The notes: generated by a model from the letters alone, not told the origin. Positions 45,486 to 54,736 are shown, counted from the stretch's first letter. The stretch: 64,000 bases of DNA from Anaerolineaceae bacterium (GCA_016124855.1 WGMX01000027.1:1-64000), one strand, 5' to 3'. Translations and numbers: made by a program.

Positions 45486-45512
45486 ATAAGTACATCAATT
45501 TGATGTACTTAT
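45486..45512. terminator. Perfect 12-bp hairpin between convergent genes
   Basis: ATAAGTACATCA (45486-45497) and TGATGTACTTAT (45501-45512) pair perfectly around a 3-base loop. It lies between the stops of two convergent genes. No T-run follows, so it could equally be a protein-binding palindrome. Confidence 0.55.
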
Positions 45513-45519
45513 CTGTAGA

Positions 45520-46242
45520 TTAATTCGCGGGTTTTATGCCAGTGGCGGCGTAGAAGAAGCCAAAAAATACCGGTTCACGCCAGTAATTTTGAGCGCGGGC
45601 AGCCAACCATTCCCACGGATGGCGGGTGCTGTCGGTGATAATGAACAGGTCGAGGACGTTCATAATCCAGCCGATAGGACGGGCATACCACAGGTCGCTT
45701 TCGCAAATGTCGGCGATGGCATATGTACCTCCGGGTTTGAGGGCATCCCACGCCTGCTGCATGGCCTGTTCGTGGCGCGGAATGACGATTAACCCCAACG
45801 TACACAACACCACATCAAAATCAGTACCGGGCTGCATGGTGGCGGCATCGGATTGAATCAGTTCGACGTTTGTCCAACCGTTTTTATCGATGACCCGCTG
45901 CGCCGCCGCCAGCATTTCCGGGCTGTAATCAACCGCTACCAATTTACCGGTCGGGCCGATGCGCTCCATGATATAAGGGAAATTCGCCCCTGCGCCACAG
46001 GCGAAATCCAGCACTTTATCCCCTTCTTTGAGGTTGGCAAGGCGCATGATGGCATCACGCATCTCAAGCCGGGGCCAACGTCCAAAGATATTGACCTGAA
46101 GATCAGTGTCGTTATAGTTTTCGGCGCGACGTTTGTAATACGCATCCAGACGCGATTGTGTGAGGGCAGTCTTGCTGGTTTGGCGCAGTACCGAGGCGAG
46201 CGCCATCCCCGCAAAAAGCCCGAACCAAAATTGTCGCTTCAA
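45520..46242 (-). CDS. Class I SAM methyltransferase, possible phospholipid N-methyltransferase
   Basis: A 240-residue protein starting at a TTG that overlaps the stop of the phosphatidylserine synthase gene (TTGA). A short hydrophobic N-terminus (FWFGLFAGMALASVL) suggests membrane attachment. The SAM fold reads VLDFACGAGANFPYIMERI, KLVAVDYSPEMLAAAQ, DFDVVLCTLGLIVIPRH and LKPGGTYAIAD. Overlap with pssA and membrane attachment suggest a PmtA-like enzyme that methylates phosphatidylethanolamine. That is inference; many UbiE-like enzymes look the same. Confidence 0.75.
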   Translation of the reverse strand: MKRQFWFGLFAGMALASVLRQTSKTALTQSRLDAYYKRRAENYNDTDLQVNIFGRWPRLEMRDAIMRLANLKEGDKVLDFACGAGANFPYIMERIGPTGKLVAVDYSPEMLAAAQRVIDKNGWTNVELIQSDAATMQPGTDFDVVLCTLGLIVIPRHEQAMQQAWDALKPGGTYAIADICESDLWYARPIGWIMNVLDLFIITDSTRHPWEWLAARAQNYWREPVFFGFFYAATGIKPAN

Positions 46243-46961
46243 ACGGTTTTCCTCAGTTCTAAGTCACGGATATTCTGTAAGAGGCTGCGAAATAAGCCGT
46301 AGGTCACGTAAAGGGCGACCCACGCGAACAACGCTCGACCTTGAAACAAAAACAACGTCAGCACCGCCAGCAGCAGGAGCAAGCCCTTCCAACCGCGTCG
46401 GGTGATGATGCTGTTGTGTTCATAGGGTACGGCACTAATCATGAGTAAAGAAGAAATCGCCATTAAACCGGCTGCGATTGTTGGAGAACCGTAGCTTTTC
46501 ATGAGTTCGTTCATGAAGATGACGAAGCTGGCGAGCAAACCGGCTGCAACCGTGGTTGGCAGTCCCACGAAGAACCCATCTTTTTCTTCTTCTTCACTCA
46601 GAACATTAAAACGGGCAAGCCGGATGGCGCTGCATACAATCGGCAGAAAAGTAACAACGCTGCCTAAAATTGTCCAATCCGAAAAGTAAGCTTGTTGAAA
46701 AAGAAGCGCCGGCGCGACACCATAATTGATGGCATCGGCCAATGAGTCGAAGTAGCTGCCGAATTTTGTACAGGCATTCACTTTGCGCGCGATTTTGCCA
46801 TCCATCGAGTCGAGGATACCCGCCAGTACAATCAGCCACGCCGCCGTGACGAAATATCCCTGAAAGGTATACATGATCGACAAATAACCGAAGAATACGC
46901 TCAACGCGGTGACGCTGTTGGGTATCCATGTGCGGTTCATGGGTAAACGTCGTGCTTTCAT
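46239..46961 (-). CDS. pssA: CDP-diacylglycerol-serine O-phosphatidyltransferase
   Basis: A 240-residue membrane protein with about six helices. It carries the CDP-alcohol phosphatidyltransferase signature D-G-x2-A-R-x8-G-x3-D-x3-D as DGKIARKVNACTKFGSYFDSLAD. The opening NRTWIPNSVTALSVFFGYLSI and YGVAPALLF are typical of the PssA branch rather than PgsA. It condenses CDP-diacylglycerol with serine to give phosphatidylserine. The downstream methyltransferase overlaps it by four bases, so the two are co-translated. Confidence 0.9.
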   Translation of the reverse strand: MKARRLPMNRTWIPNSVTALSVFFGYLSIMYTFQGYFVTAAWLIVLAGILDSMDGKIARKVNACTKFGSYFDSLADAINYGVAPALLFQQAYFSDWTILGSVVTFLPIVCSAIRLARFNVLSEEEEKDGFFVGLPTTVAAGLLASFVIFMNELMKSYGSPTIAAGLMAISSLLMISAVPYEHNSIITRRGWKGLLLLLAVLTLFLFQGRALFAWVALYVTYGLFRSLLQNIRDLELRKTV

Positions 46962-47052
46962 AGCTGGTTATTATAACCCGACTTTTAACAGCACATGATT
47001 GACGTAGGTTATTCTTAACAATATCAGTAATGTGATTAAGAGATGCGAAGGC

Positions 47053-47077
47053 ATTGAACCGCCGAGAGACGCGGAGT
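47053..47077 (+). repeat. Dispersed GAACCGCxGAGxGACGCGGAG repeat
   Basis: ATTGAACCGCCGAGAGACGCGGAG belongs to the same short family as 33070-33098 and 55986-56015. It lies between the end of the MFS gene and the start of pssA. Confidence 0.5.
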
Positions 47078-47092
47078 GGGCCAAGATACGCT

Positions 47093-48442
47093 CTAGTCAG
47101 CCGACTGTGTACGAGTGATGCGCTGTTCTGAGGCGACCATTGTGGTTTCCGAGATATGGAATCGGCCACCAGCTGTGATTAGTCCCCAGAATACGCCGTA
47201 TATGGCAAAAATTGCTGCACCCACAACAGCCAGTGCCATGGGCGAACTACCCGCTTGCAGCGCAAGCCCGAAGAACAGTGTTGAGATCCCCGCTCCCAGC
47301 GTGCCAAGCCCGCCATTGACGGACAATACTCGCCCCCGCAGCCGATCCGGTGTCGTGATCTGGAGCAGAATGCTGCCGACTGCCCAAGCGACTCCGCCGC
47401 CGAAATGTGCGACTATCATCCCTAAGAATGCCAACCAGATTGTATCGATCCAACCGGCATAGGCGACGATTACGTAGCCAATGCCAGCGGACAGAAATGA
47501 CAGCCAGACCGCATGACGCAGCTTTTTGATGTCGTTTCCAGCAAGGACGGGCACCACAAAAGGGCCAATGAGCACACCCAGTCCGCGCCCGGCGTAAAGA
47601 ATCCCAATTCCTGCATCACCCGCGTGGAAAATCTGTGTTCCTAACACACTCAACAGAACCACGACCCCAACGCCAAAACCCCAACCTAACTCGATTCCGA
47701 CCAGTGCCATTGACGGCAGATACTCGCGCAGATAACGCATTCCTTCGATAAAATCCTTGACTGGAGTAATCTGTTTGCCTGTCCCTTTCGGACTGGGCAC
47801 CTCGATCAGCGCAATCAGGCCAGCAGAAACCAAGAAAGACAGGGCGTTGATGACAAACGCCAGATCGCGGCCCAAAAGTGTCGAGACAATACCGCCCAAG
47901 GCTGAACCGACCATCACCATGATTCCCCAAGACGAACCGCTTAGCGCGTTGGCGGCGAACAACTCGCCGCGCGTCACGATGTTGGGGATACTCGCCGAAC
48001 TCGCCGGATTAAAGAAGGAGGCCGAGACGATCAGTAAAACATTGGCGACGTACAGCAGCCAGACCATATCTTCTGTTTTGACGAGGATGAATAGCAAGGC
48101 AACCCCTGCCGAAAATAGATTTGCGAGGATCATCAAGGTCCGGCGGTCAAAACGATCCGCCACAGGTCCGGCGATGGGCATTAGAAAGAACATGGGGACT
48201 GAGTTTGCCAGCAGTACAAAGCTCGCTCCGAGCCCGCTGCGCGTAAGCTGTAAGACCAAACCCAGTAGGGCGACACTATTGAACCAGTCGCCTCCCGACG
48301 AGATAAGCTGGGCTATCCACAACGTCCGGAAGCGTGGATTCTGTTTGAGAAGCTGCCAGTAACCAACAGGCCGATTCGGATCATAAGCTGGATGATGCGC
48401 TGCAAACATAAAAGCTCGGCTTTCATGAATTTCCCATAACAT
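47093..48442 (-). CDS. MFS exporter, MFS_3/EntS-like
   Basis: A 449-residue protein with about twelve helices. QNPRFRTLWIAQLISSGGDWFNSVALLGLVLQLTRSGLGAS followed by GPVADRFDRRTLMILANL is the usual start of the EntS/MFS_3 branch of multidrug or siderophore exporters. An internal PSPKGTGKQITPVKDFIEGMRYLRE loop marks the middle. An alternative start at 48409 is possible, as neither has a strong Shine-Dalgarno. No siderophore genes are near, so substrate is open. Confidence 0.85.
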   Translation of the reverse strand: MLWEIHESRAFMFAAHHPAYDPNRPVGYWQLLKQNPRFRTLWIAQLISSGGDWFNSVALLGLVLQLTRSGLGASFVLLANSVPMFFLMPIAGPVADRFDRRTLMILANLFSAGVALLFILVKTEDMVWLLYVANVLLIVSASFFNPASSASIPNIVTRGELFAANALSGSSWGIMVMVGSALGGIVSTLLGRDLAFVINALSFLVSAGLIALIEVPSPKGTGKQITPVKDFIEGMRYLREYLPSMALVGIELGWGFGVGVVVLLSVLGTQIFHAGDAGIGILYAGRGLGVLIGPFVVPVLAGNDIKKLRHAVWLSFLSAGIGYVIVAYAGWIDTIWLAFLGMIVAHFGGGVAWAVGSILLQITTPDRLRGRVLSVNGGLGTLGAGISTLFFGLALQAGSSPMALAVVGAAIFAIYGVFWGLITAGGRFHISETTMVASEQRITRTQSAD

Positions 48443-48541
48443 GCTCTATTAAACAATATCGCATTCCAATGGACTTCACAGCATGAATAATACCAATTTC
48501 GAGAAGGGCAAAATGCTTATTTTACTGCATATGAGACTGGA

Positions 48542-49300
48542 TCAGCCGCGACCCAAGAAAGGCATCTGAGTCGCCATCACCGTCATAAACGGCACATTGA
48601 CCTCCAGTGGCAGGTTCGCCATATACAGAACCGCCTGTGCGATATGCTCGGCATCAATCGTCGGTTCGGGAATCACCACGCCGTTAGGTTGCAGCACACC
48701 CACTTTCATGCCCGCTGTCATATCCGTTTCCGCGTTACCAATGTCGATTTGTCCACAGGCGATGTTGAAGGCGCGACCATCGAGAGCCGTCGATTTGGTC
48801 AGGCCATTAAGGGCATGTTTAGCCGTGGAATAAGCCGCTGTATTCAGTCGCGGTCGTTGTGCCGAAAGTGAGCCATTGTTAATGATGCGTCCGCCGCGTG
48901 GATTTTGGGCTTTCATGATCCTGAAGGCGTGCTGTGTACACAAAAATGTACCGGTCACAATCGTGTCCAATACCGTGCGTAACTGCTGGTAACTGATCTC
49001 CTCAAGTGGCAGCGTGGGGATATTCACACCCGCGTTGTTGAACAGCACATCTAAACGTCCAAATTGGGCTTCGACCGCTGCGAATAAAGCCGCGACTGCG
49101 TCAGGGTCGCTGATGTCAGTGGATACAACCAGCGTGCGCGAGTCAGGTATACCCGCTTCTTGAACCAACTGTTGCAGCGGTTCAATCCGGCGGCCTGCCA
49201 GTACCACCGAATATCCGGCTTCCCACAAAAGCTGTGTCGTGCGTTTACCAATACCCGTTCCTGCGCCCGTCACCAGAGCAATACGATTGGTTGCGTTCAT
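48542..49300 (-). CDS. Short-chain dehydrogenase/reductase
   Basis: A 252-residue protein of classical SDR length. The cofactor motif is ALVTGAGTGIGKRT, followed by NNAGVN, a catalytic Ser in IINNGSLSAQRPR, and Tyr/Lys in YSTAKHAL. After the Rossmann strand 2, the AGRR basic residues suggest NADP preference. Substrate unknown. Upstream on the plus strand lies the SOS-promoter element, directed away from this gene. Confidence 0.9.
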   Translation of the reverse strand: MNATNRIALVTGAGTGIGKRTTQLLWEAGYSVVLAGRRIEPLQQLVQEAGIPDSRTLVVSTDISDPDAVAALFAAVEAQFGRLDVLFNNAGVNIPTLPLEEISYQQLRTVLDTIVTGTFLCTQHAFRIMKAQNPRGGRIINNGSLSAQRPRLNTAAYSTAKHALNGLTKSTALDGRAFNIACGQIDIGNAETDMTAGMKVGVLQPNGVVIPEPTIDAEHIAQAVLYMANLPLEVNVPFMTVMATQMPFLGRG

Positions 49301-49369
49301 TCGGTTATGTTCCTTAATAAGTTAAGTAAAAAATTTCTGTGATTGATATGTCGATTGTTCAGCGGCTTG

Positions 49370-49793
49370 GTTTGAAAACTCGAACCGATAGCGCTTTACT
49401 TTTGTGAACTTATGTTCTAAAATTAGATCATGTTTCTCTCAAATCGCATCTTCGACGGACTGGGCCTTTTAACTTATTTCTTGCCACTTGCATCTTAGTG
49501 GTTTGTCGAAAATATTAACAAATCAATCTTCTTCTTTACTCCCCTCTGCCATGAAATGGAGAGGGGCTGGGGGTGAGGATTTGATCTCACAACTTTTGAT
49601 AACCTACTTTGCAACTTTTGCACTGCGGTGGCTTTCTCCCTTCCATCCGCTGCAAAAGCGTCAATTCAGCGCCATCAGCCGAGCTTCCCGCCGACACAAA
49701 ATGTCAATTCAGCGCCTTGCTCCCTGAAATCCGCCAGTCATTTCGGCGGAAAATATGCAAATTATGCACAACTTGCGAATCATTTGCATCATT
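49370..49793 (+). repeat. SOS-promoter intergenic element, copy A
   Basis: The left module (49370-49445) starts GGTTTGAAAACTCGAACC and holds the promoter. The right module (about 49610-49793) is about 85-90 % identical by eye to about 56048-56252 and ends at AAATGATGCAAATGATTCGC on the minus strand. Between them is an unrelated CCCCTCT/AGAGGGG hairpin (49541-49566). The element fills the 488-base gap between the SDR and the endonuclease-like gene. No frame in it shows coding constraint. Confidence 0.75.
49395..49423 (+). promoter_or_regulatory. Promoter with perfect GAAC-N4-GTTC box (copy A)
   Basis: TTTACT (49395-49400), 17 bases, TAAAAT (49418-49423). GAACTTATGTTC (49406-49417) is a perfect palindrome of the LexA/DinR type that abuts the -10. 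A repressor bound there would exclude RNA polymerase. The transcript would run into the 3' end of the endonuclease-like gene on the other strand. Confidence 0.65.
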
Positions 49794-50847
49794 TGAGGGC
49801 GAGGTCAGCAAACATCGGTAAGTGATCGCTGCCATCAAAATCCCCTTTCCACGCGTTGACCGCTTGCAGTCCGGCGCTGTGCCAGATGTAATCGATGCGA
49901 ATGATCGGCGGTATAAAAGCAGGCCATCCAAAAGCGCGGGCGGCGGGCCAACTGCTGCCTAAACCAACACCTGCCTCGGCAAAGCTGTCCTGCATTCGGG
50001 CAGCAATTTGGGTGTAGGTCATACTGAAGTCACTGGTGTTGAAATCGCCAGCCACAATATACGGGTAAGGCTCGGTGGCGAGGTAAGCCAAGAGCGCATC
50101 AATTTGACTGTTACGGGTGGCATCATCAAAACCGAGGGCATAATGGACAAAATAATTATTGGTGAGATTTGTCCAACGGCCTGCGCCACCGGGACTCAGC
50201 AGATGAATATTATAAAGGGCGACACGCTGTCCCCTAAATTCGATGACATTGCGGTAAAGCGTCGGCATTCCGGGGATATGCGGATCAATTTCTTTAGAAA
50301 TGACAAAGGGGAAACGTGAATAGGTAATATTGACAGCCGAATACATGCCTGTTCGCATCTCGTCTTGCTGGCGGGTTTGATAGGGATAAGCATCATCCAG
50401 AGGCTTAAGTGCCTGCTCTTGATCCGATAACTGGACTTCCTGCAAAAAGATGATGTCAGGATTTTCGGCTAATGCTAACCGCGCAACACGTTCTGGATCG
50501 ATATTGAAGTGCGAAACATTATTGCTCATAACACGCAAGGGAATGGCTTGTGTAATCCGATTTTTAGGGAGAAAACGCGGGCCAATCCAGATGGCGACGA
50601 GGATGACAATCGGCAGTAAATAGAGCAGCGCACGACGAGAACGCACCCAAATCGACACCAGTGATAAAATCGGCAGCGGGATAAATAACAAAGGTGCGAA
50701 ACTGTTGATCTCGGACATGATCCAATGACGATCTTGAATCGTAAATCGGAGAACCAGATAGACAATCATCAGGATGAGATAGGACAGCGCAGCCGTGTTG
50801 GTGATGCGTCGCAGCAGTGATGGATGTGGGGATATTGAGCCAGCCAT
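49789..50847 (-). CDS. Membrane-anchored endonuclease/exonuclease/phosphatase-family protein
   Basis: A 352-residue protein. Three N-terminal hydrophobic helices (about 18-95) precede an EEP catalytic domain. Its active-site motifs are VMSNNVSHFN, IIFLQEVQL (metal Glu), ALYNIHLLSPGG (catalytic His), VAGDFNTSDFS (Asp/Asn) and a final SDHLPMFADLAL (Asp/His). Related proteins include membrane sphingomyelinase-like or lipid phosphatases and nucleases; the substrate cannot be chosen. The ATG at 50847 has a GAGG leader. The stop codon lies inside repeat copy A. Confidence 0.85.
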   Translation of the reverse strand: MAGSISPHPSLLRRITNTAALSYLILMIVYLVLRFTIQDRHWIMSEINSFAPLLFIPLPILSLVSIWVRSRRALLYLLPIVILVAIWIGPRFLPKNRITQAIPLRVMSNNVSHFNIDPERVARLALAENPDIIFLQEVQLSDQEQALKPLDDAYPYQTRQQDEMRTGMYSAVNITYSRFPFVISKEIDPHIPGMPTLYRNVIEFRGQRVALYNIHLLSPGGAGRWTNLTNNYFVHYALGFDDATRNSQIDALLAYLATEPYPYIVAGDFNTSDFSMTYTQIAARMQDSFAEAGVGLGSSWPAARAFGWPAFIPPIIRIDYIWHSAGLQAVNAWKGDFDGSDHLPMFADLALK

Positions 50848-51138
50848 AGCACCTCATTGGTAAACAGCACACCTATTTAAGCTGAGGTCACCTTGCGGAC
50901 ACCCATCATCTAAACACCTCAATAAGGCACGCCCCATTCGAAATGACCGGTTGCCATTAAGAATTAAGGGGTTCGTCGCTGGAATAGTCGCCTTAGCTAT
51001 TGCATTGAGAAGCGAGGTTAGGTTAATCTGAAAGGTAGAGTCACCGTCATTTATCAACCTTATCCCATTGGGCGCTTTGTTCGCTCGTGCGTCTTTCCAA
51101 ATCATAAGGTCAATCAAACATTCAGTCCGACGAATTGC

Positions 51139-52017
51139 ATGAACAACGCGCAAACCCAACTCTTTAAGAAACTGCTTCGAGATCAAATTGCCGGATTTGT
51201 CAGCGTCCAACGCTGCACCCTTGGGCAGCCGGCGATGGCTGCCGCTCCGGTGCGCGATGTCGATATTGTAGTGAAGATGTGGGCAGGCGTGGTCATCCAT
51301 ATTCATGTGATTGACGACCCCATCAAGGTGGGTAAGGTTCGCCGTATCATCGAGACTGCCACCGACACAGGCATTCCGGTTATGTTTCTGCTGGATGCGG
51401 ATTTGCTGCCAGCGGCCAAATCTCATATTCCTATTGACCAGTGGTATGTGCCGTTTCAATCGCTGGTCGATGATCGTGCCTATTGTTACCGCATAGAAGA
51501 TCATGCCCCAGTTATTCTGCCGGTGCAGTTTCGCCCCTACAGCCGCATCGAATTGGAAGTCAGTTACGGCGCACCCTTAGCCATCAGCCAGATTCAACAT
51601 TCGCGCGTCACCGTGCGTCAGAGTTCGCTCAAGGGATTCTGGCTGCTGGCGGACTTCGAAAGTGACCCGAGCGCCAACGCGCCACCCATACGGCGCACAG
51701 ATTACAGCGGTTACCAGTACACCGGGCCGCGCACATCGTTTCAAGATATGCCGCATTGGGAAAAAGTGCCACAGGGCGAAAAGTCCACGCCGCCGCCCAA
51801 CACCAGCCAGCCGCCAAAATCCAAACTGGAGCAGGCTTATGAAGTGCTGGGCGTGGCGACCAACGCCAGCCGTGAAGAGGTCAAGGCCGTTTTCCGTAAG
51901 TTAGCCTTTGAAGTTCACCCGGATGTGAGTACGCTGCCCAAACCAGAAGCCGAAGCCCGCTTCAAACTCTTAAGTGAGGCTTATGCGTTTATCAAAACAG
52001 CCAACCGCTGGGGATGA
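51139..52017 (+). CDS. J-domain protein with a large unknown N-terminal domain
   Basis: A 292-residue soluble protein. Residues 1-185 form an alpha/beta domain I do not recognise ([52 protein letters not shown]…[20 protein letters not shown]). A Pro-rich linker (about 195-225) leads to a C-terminal J domain (about 227-290) with an intact HPD in [13 protein letters not shown] domains stimulate DnaK, so this is probably a specialised co-chaperone. The downstream acetyltransferase starts only 8 bases after its stop. Confidence 0.7.
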   Translation: MNNAQTQLFKKLLRDQIAGFVSVQRCTLGQPAMAAAPVRDVDIVVKMWAGVVIHIHVIDDPIKVGKVRRIIETATDTGIPVMFLLDADLLPAAKSHIPIDQWYVPFQSLVDDRAYCYRIEDHAPVILPVQFRPYSRIELEVSYGAPLAISQIQHSRVTVRQSSLKGFWLLADFESDPSANAPPIRRTDYSGYQYTGPRTSFQDMPHWEKVPQGEKSTPPPNTSQPPKSKLEQAYEVLGVATNASREEVKAVFRKLAFEVHPDVSTLPKPEAEARFKLLSEAYAFIKTANRWG

Positions 52018-52024
52018 GGAACGT

Positions 52025-52531
52025 TTGATAGTAAAAAATCAGCCTTTGGCTTTACAAGCACCACCAACCTCCATCACCATGCGGCAGGTACGACCAACCG
52101 ACAGTGACCGTTTACGCAGCAACTGCTGGCCTAATCGCACCTTCCTTACCGTTTATAATCTCATTACGCGGACGGTACGCAACACTGCCGATGGACGCGG
52201 TTTAGGCTTAGTGGTCGTAGGGGCGGATGACACCCCATTGGCTTACGGGCAGTTCACCTTATGGCCTACCTGCGCCGAAATTAGTGATTTGGTGGTGACC
52301 GAATCGCTGCGTGGGCAGGGTGTGGGTACAGCCTTAATTCAGGCTTTGGTCAAACGGGCGCGCTTGGACGGGGCTAAAGCCTTCGAAATCGGCGTGGCAA
52401 TGGATAATCCGCGCGCGGCAGCACTTTACCGCCGTTTAGGGTTTGAGGACAGCCATACGCTAATGATGGATTTAGAACGCGGCAAAGAGAAAATCTTATT
52501 CTTGCGCTTGGAAGCACCAAGAAGTCGATAA
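52025..52531 (+). CDS. GNAT-family N-acetyltransferase
   Basis: A 168-residue protein if started at TTG 52025, which has a GAGGA 5 bases upstream. An in-frame ATG at 52079 (MRQVRPTDSDRL) is the alternative. The overlapping longer frame into the J-domain gene is unlikely. GNAT motifs are AEISDLVVTESLRGQGVGTALIQALVKRA, with R-G-Q-G-V-G for acetyl-CoA, and MDNPRAAALYRRLGFEDSH. Substrate unknown. Confidence 0.75.
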   Translation: MIVKNQPLALQAPPTSITMRQVRPTDSDRLRSNCWPNRTFLTVYNLITRTVRNTADGRGLGLVVVGADDTPLAYGQFTLWPTCAEISDLVVTESLRGQGVGTALIQALVKRARLDGAKAFEIGVAMDNPRAAALYRRLGFEDSHTLMMDLERGKEKILFLRLEAPRSR

Positions 52532-52537
52532 AAACAA

Positions 52538-52563
52538 TTGAAGCGCCAAGACGCAAAGAGCGC
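52538..52563 (+). repeat. Dispersed AAGCGCCAAGACGCAAAGAGCGCCAAG repeat
   Basis: Short direct repeat of GCGCCAAGA units in the 62-base gap before the LysM-SGNH gene. It is of the same general type as the GACGCAGAG sequences elsewhere in the window. Confidence 0.4.
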
Positions 52564-52593
52564 CAAGATCAATGCAGAGAGTTTTCAGAGAAG

Positions 52594-53709
52594 ATGCAGA
52601 AGCGTTTGAGTCGTTCAGTCAGTCATTTTATATTCCGACTCACTGTGTGTACGACAATGTTGATGTTGGCATACAGCACCCGGGCACAGGATGTTCCACC
52701 CGCGACGCCTGCGCCGGTAACCTATACCGTGCAGCGTGGTGATATTTTATACCGCATCAGTAAGCAGTATGGCGTGACGGTGGCAGCCATCGCAGCCGCT
52801 AATGGCATAGTCGATGTCAACCGGATTAAGGTCGGGCAGGTATTGGTCATTCCGGCTGCCGGTACGACTGTCGAAGCGGCGAGTGTTCAACCACAGGCTA
52901 CACCGAATTCCCCGACCACCACCGCCATGGTGAACATCAGCGCGCCCTATGATGCGAACAGCATCAATGGTATACCCATGACTTCAATTGTGGTCATGCC
53001 GCCGCAAACTGTCCAAACTGTGCGCATGATTTATACGGTCGGGCAAGCCTTCAAGCGCAATCCGACCGCTTTTTCCAAACTCGGTGACAGCACAATCGAG
53101 AATCCCTATTTTCTCGCGCGCTTCGATACCACCGATTACAACCTCGGCAATTACAGTTATTTGCAGACGACCATTGATGCCTTTCGCGGTTCATTCGGAC
53201 GGGACAGCGTAGCCGTCCGGCGCGGTCTGCACAGTTGGTCGGTTTATGACCCGATGTGGACAGATACCAGCCAGTGCAGAATGGGTGAAACCATGCTTTT
53301 GTGCGAAATCCGCCTGAATAACCCCATGATGTTGATCATCAAATTAGGCTCAAATGATGTGGGTGTGCCGGATCAATTCGAGGCGAACATGCGGCGTTTG
53401 GTGGTGGATACGACCATGCAGGGTGTCATTCCGGTGCTGAGTACCAAAGCCGACCGCCATGAAGGCAGCGACATCAACAACGAGATTATCCGTAAGCTGG
53501 CGGCTGAATACAGTATTCCGTTATGGGATTTTGATCTGCTGGCGGGGACGCTGCCTGCGCGTGGTTTGGGTGAAGATCAGGTACATCTTACGACCTTTTA
53601 TGCCCACGATTGGCGTTTACCAGAGTCCCTGACACGCGGTTACGGCTTGATGGAATTGACGGGGTTGATGACGGTGAACACCGTCTGGCAGGCGGCGGTA
53701 GGTAATTAA
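52594..53709 (+). CDS. Exported LysM-SGNH/GDSL-like protein
   Basis: A 371-residue protein. A signal peptide (about 1-31, FRLTVCTTMLMLAYSTRA) is followed by a LysM domain, TYTVQRGDILYRISKQYGVTVAAIAAANGIVDVNRIKVGQVLVIP. The rest (about 110-370) looks like an SGNH hydrolase. IIKLGSNDVG gives the block-III G-x-N-D, and GEDQVHLTTFYA gives the block-V D-x-x-H. The block-I Ser is less clear: SKLGDSTIENPYFLARFD is the best GDS(T) candidate. It likely acts on cell-wall esters or surface polysaccharides. Confidence 0.75.
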   Translation: MQKRLSRSVSHFIFRLTVCTTMLMLAYSTRAQDVPPATPAPVTYTVQRGDILYRISKQYGVTVAAIAAANGIVDVNRIKVGQVLVIPAAGTTVEAASVQPQATPNSPTTTAMVNISAPYDANSINGIPMTSIVVMPPQTVQTVRMIYTVGQAFKRNPTAFSKLGDSTIENPYFLARFDTTDYNLGNYSYLQTTIDAFRGSFGRDSVAVRRGLHSWSVYDPMWTDTSQCRMGETMLLCEIRLNNPMMLIIKLGSNDVGVPDQFEANMRRLVVDTTMQGVIPVLSTKADRHEGSDINNEIIRKLAAEYSIPLWDFDLLAGTLPARGLGEDQVHLTTFYAHDWRLPESLTRGYGLMELTGLMTVNTVWQAAVGN

Positions 53710-54206
53710 AAGAATATTTGTAAAAAGACAAGTTACTCATTAGATGTTTTCTTTGAAGCAAATGTTATACCCCTACCCATTTTCCTGAATCGCTTGGCTG
53801 AGGGCTGGGTTCACATTTTATCAACACTGCACTTCGCGACCTATTATTCTCAAAATTGCCTCTAATTGCTTAGCGAAACCCAAACATTAGATTCTAGTAT
53901 TTGTGGTTAGATTTTATGGCTACCTGATAAAGCAATTGTAAACACTTTACTTTTTTGAACACCTAATATAATCTTTAAAAAATACACATTTACTTTCTTA
54001 ATTAAAATAAATGTTATGCCTCATAAATTATCTAATGACTCATCCAAGCATGAGAATAATTCTCTCCTTAGAACAATACGCTATAGGCGAAACCTCGCTT
54101 GCGCGATAAAGAAATTAGTGCCTGACGACATTAAAGATAGTGTGTACAAATTCGGTGATAACAAACTGAAACCTGTGAAACAAAAGCATATCTAGGAGAA
54201 ATGAAA
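53710..54206. other. AT-rich 497-base intergenic stretch, no gene seen
   Basis: No frame has a start with ribosome site and recognisable product. A perfect 13-base palindrome GAGAATAATTCTC is at 54052-54064, about 145 bases before the next gene, and could be an operator for a small repressor. The composition is AT-richer than the flanks. It may hold the promoter for the membrane protein downstream. Confidence 0.5.
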
Positions 54207-54623
54207 ATGGATTTCGCAACGTTTCTTGCACCACTGTTTGGGATCGCGTTTTTGGTCGAACGAGTACTTGAATCGGCATGGAATATCGTTGAGCTGATGC
54301 CAAACATTCAAAAGATGAAAATCGATCCGGCAACAGCCCCTAATTACTCGCGTATTAAACAAATCGTTAGCGTTCTTGCTGGAATTTTGATCGGCATGTT
54401 CGCCGCCAATGTTGTTAAATTGACCATGTTCGCCAAAATCGGCATTGTTGGATTAGACCCATCAACCGATGCCCTTATTTCCGGTGCGATTGCTGGTACG
54501 CTCGCGCCTTATGCCCATCAAATTCTGGAGGGCTTGCTCAACCTGCAAAAACTGCTCCAACAGCAGCAGCAGAAAATTGCGGCAGACACCCCACCCGTTG
54601 TGGATGTCCATCCGCTTCCATAA
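54207..54623 (+). CDS. Small membrane protein, unknown function
   Basis: A 138-residue protein. The ATG at 54207 is 8 bases from AGGAG; the ATG at 54201 is too close. There are three hydrophobic segments (FLAPLFGIAFLVERVL, VSVLAGILIGMFAANVV and ISGAIAGTLAPYAHQIL), a Gln-rich stretch (LLQQQQQKIAADTP) and a short polar tail. The layout resembles small membrane-scaffold or phage-holin-like proteins, but no motif is diagnostic. Confidence 0.65.
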   Translation: MDFATFLAPLFGIAFLVERVLESAWNIVELMPNIQKMKIDPATAPNYSRIKQIVSVLAGILIGMFAANVVKLTMFAKIGIVGLDPSTDALISGAIAGTLAPYAHQILEGLLNLQKLLQQQQQKIAADTPPVVDVHPLP

Positions 54624-54660
54624 AAAATGTGTGGGTTCAAAAGTTATTAGAAAACCGATT

Positions 54661-54736
54661 TTATTCCCTCCCTCGTTTACGGGCGACCTGCGACTGAGCG
54701 CAGCGCAAGGTAGCAGGGAGGGTTAGGGTGGGGGTT
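54661..54736. repeat. Intergenic hairpin repeat of the CCCTCCC...GGGAGGG type
   Basis: CCCTCCCTCGTTTACGGG at one side and GGGAGGGTTAGGGTGGGGG at the other enclose a 35-base GC-rich centre. The outer arms match the segment at 18067-18146 read on the other strand. It is located just after the small membrane-protein gene. Confidence 0.6.
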
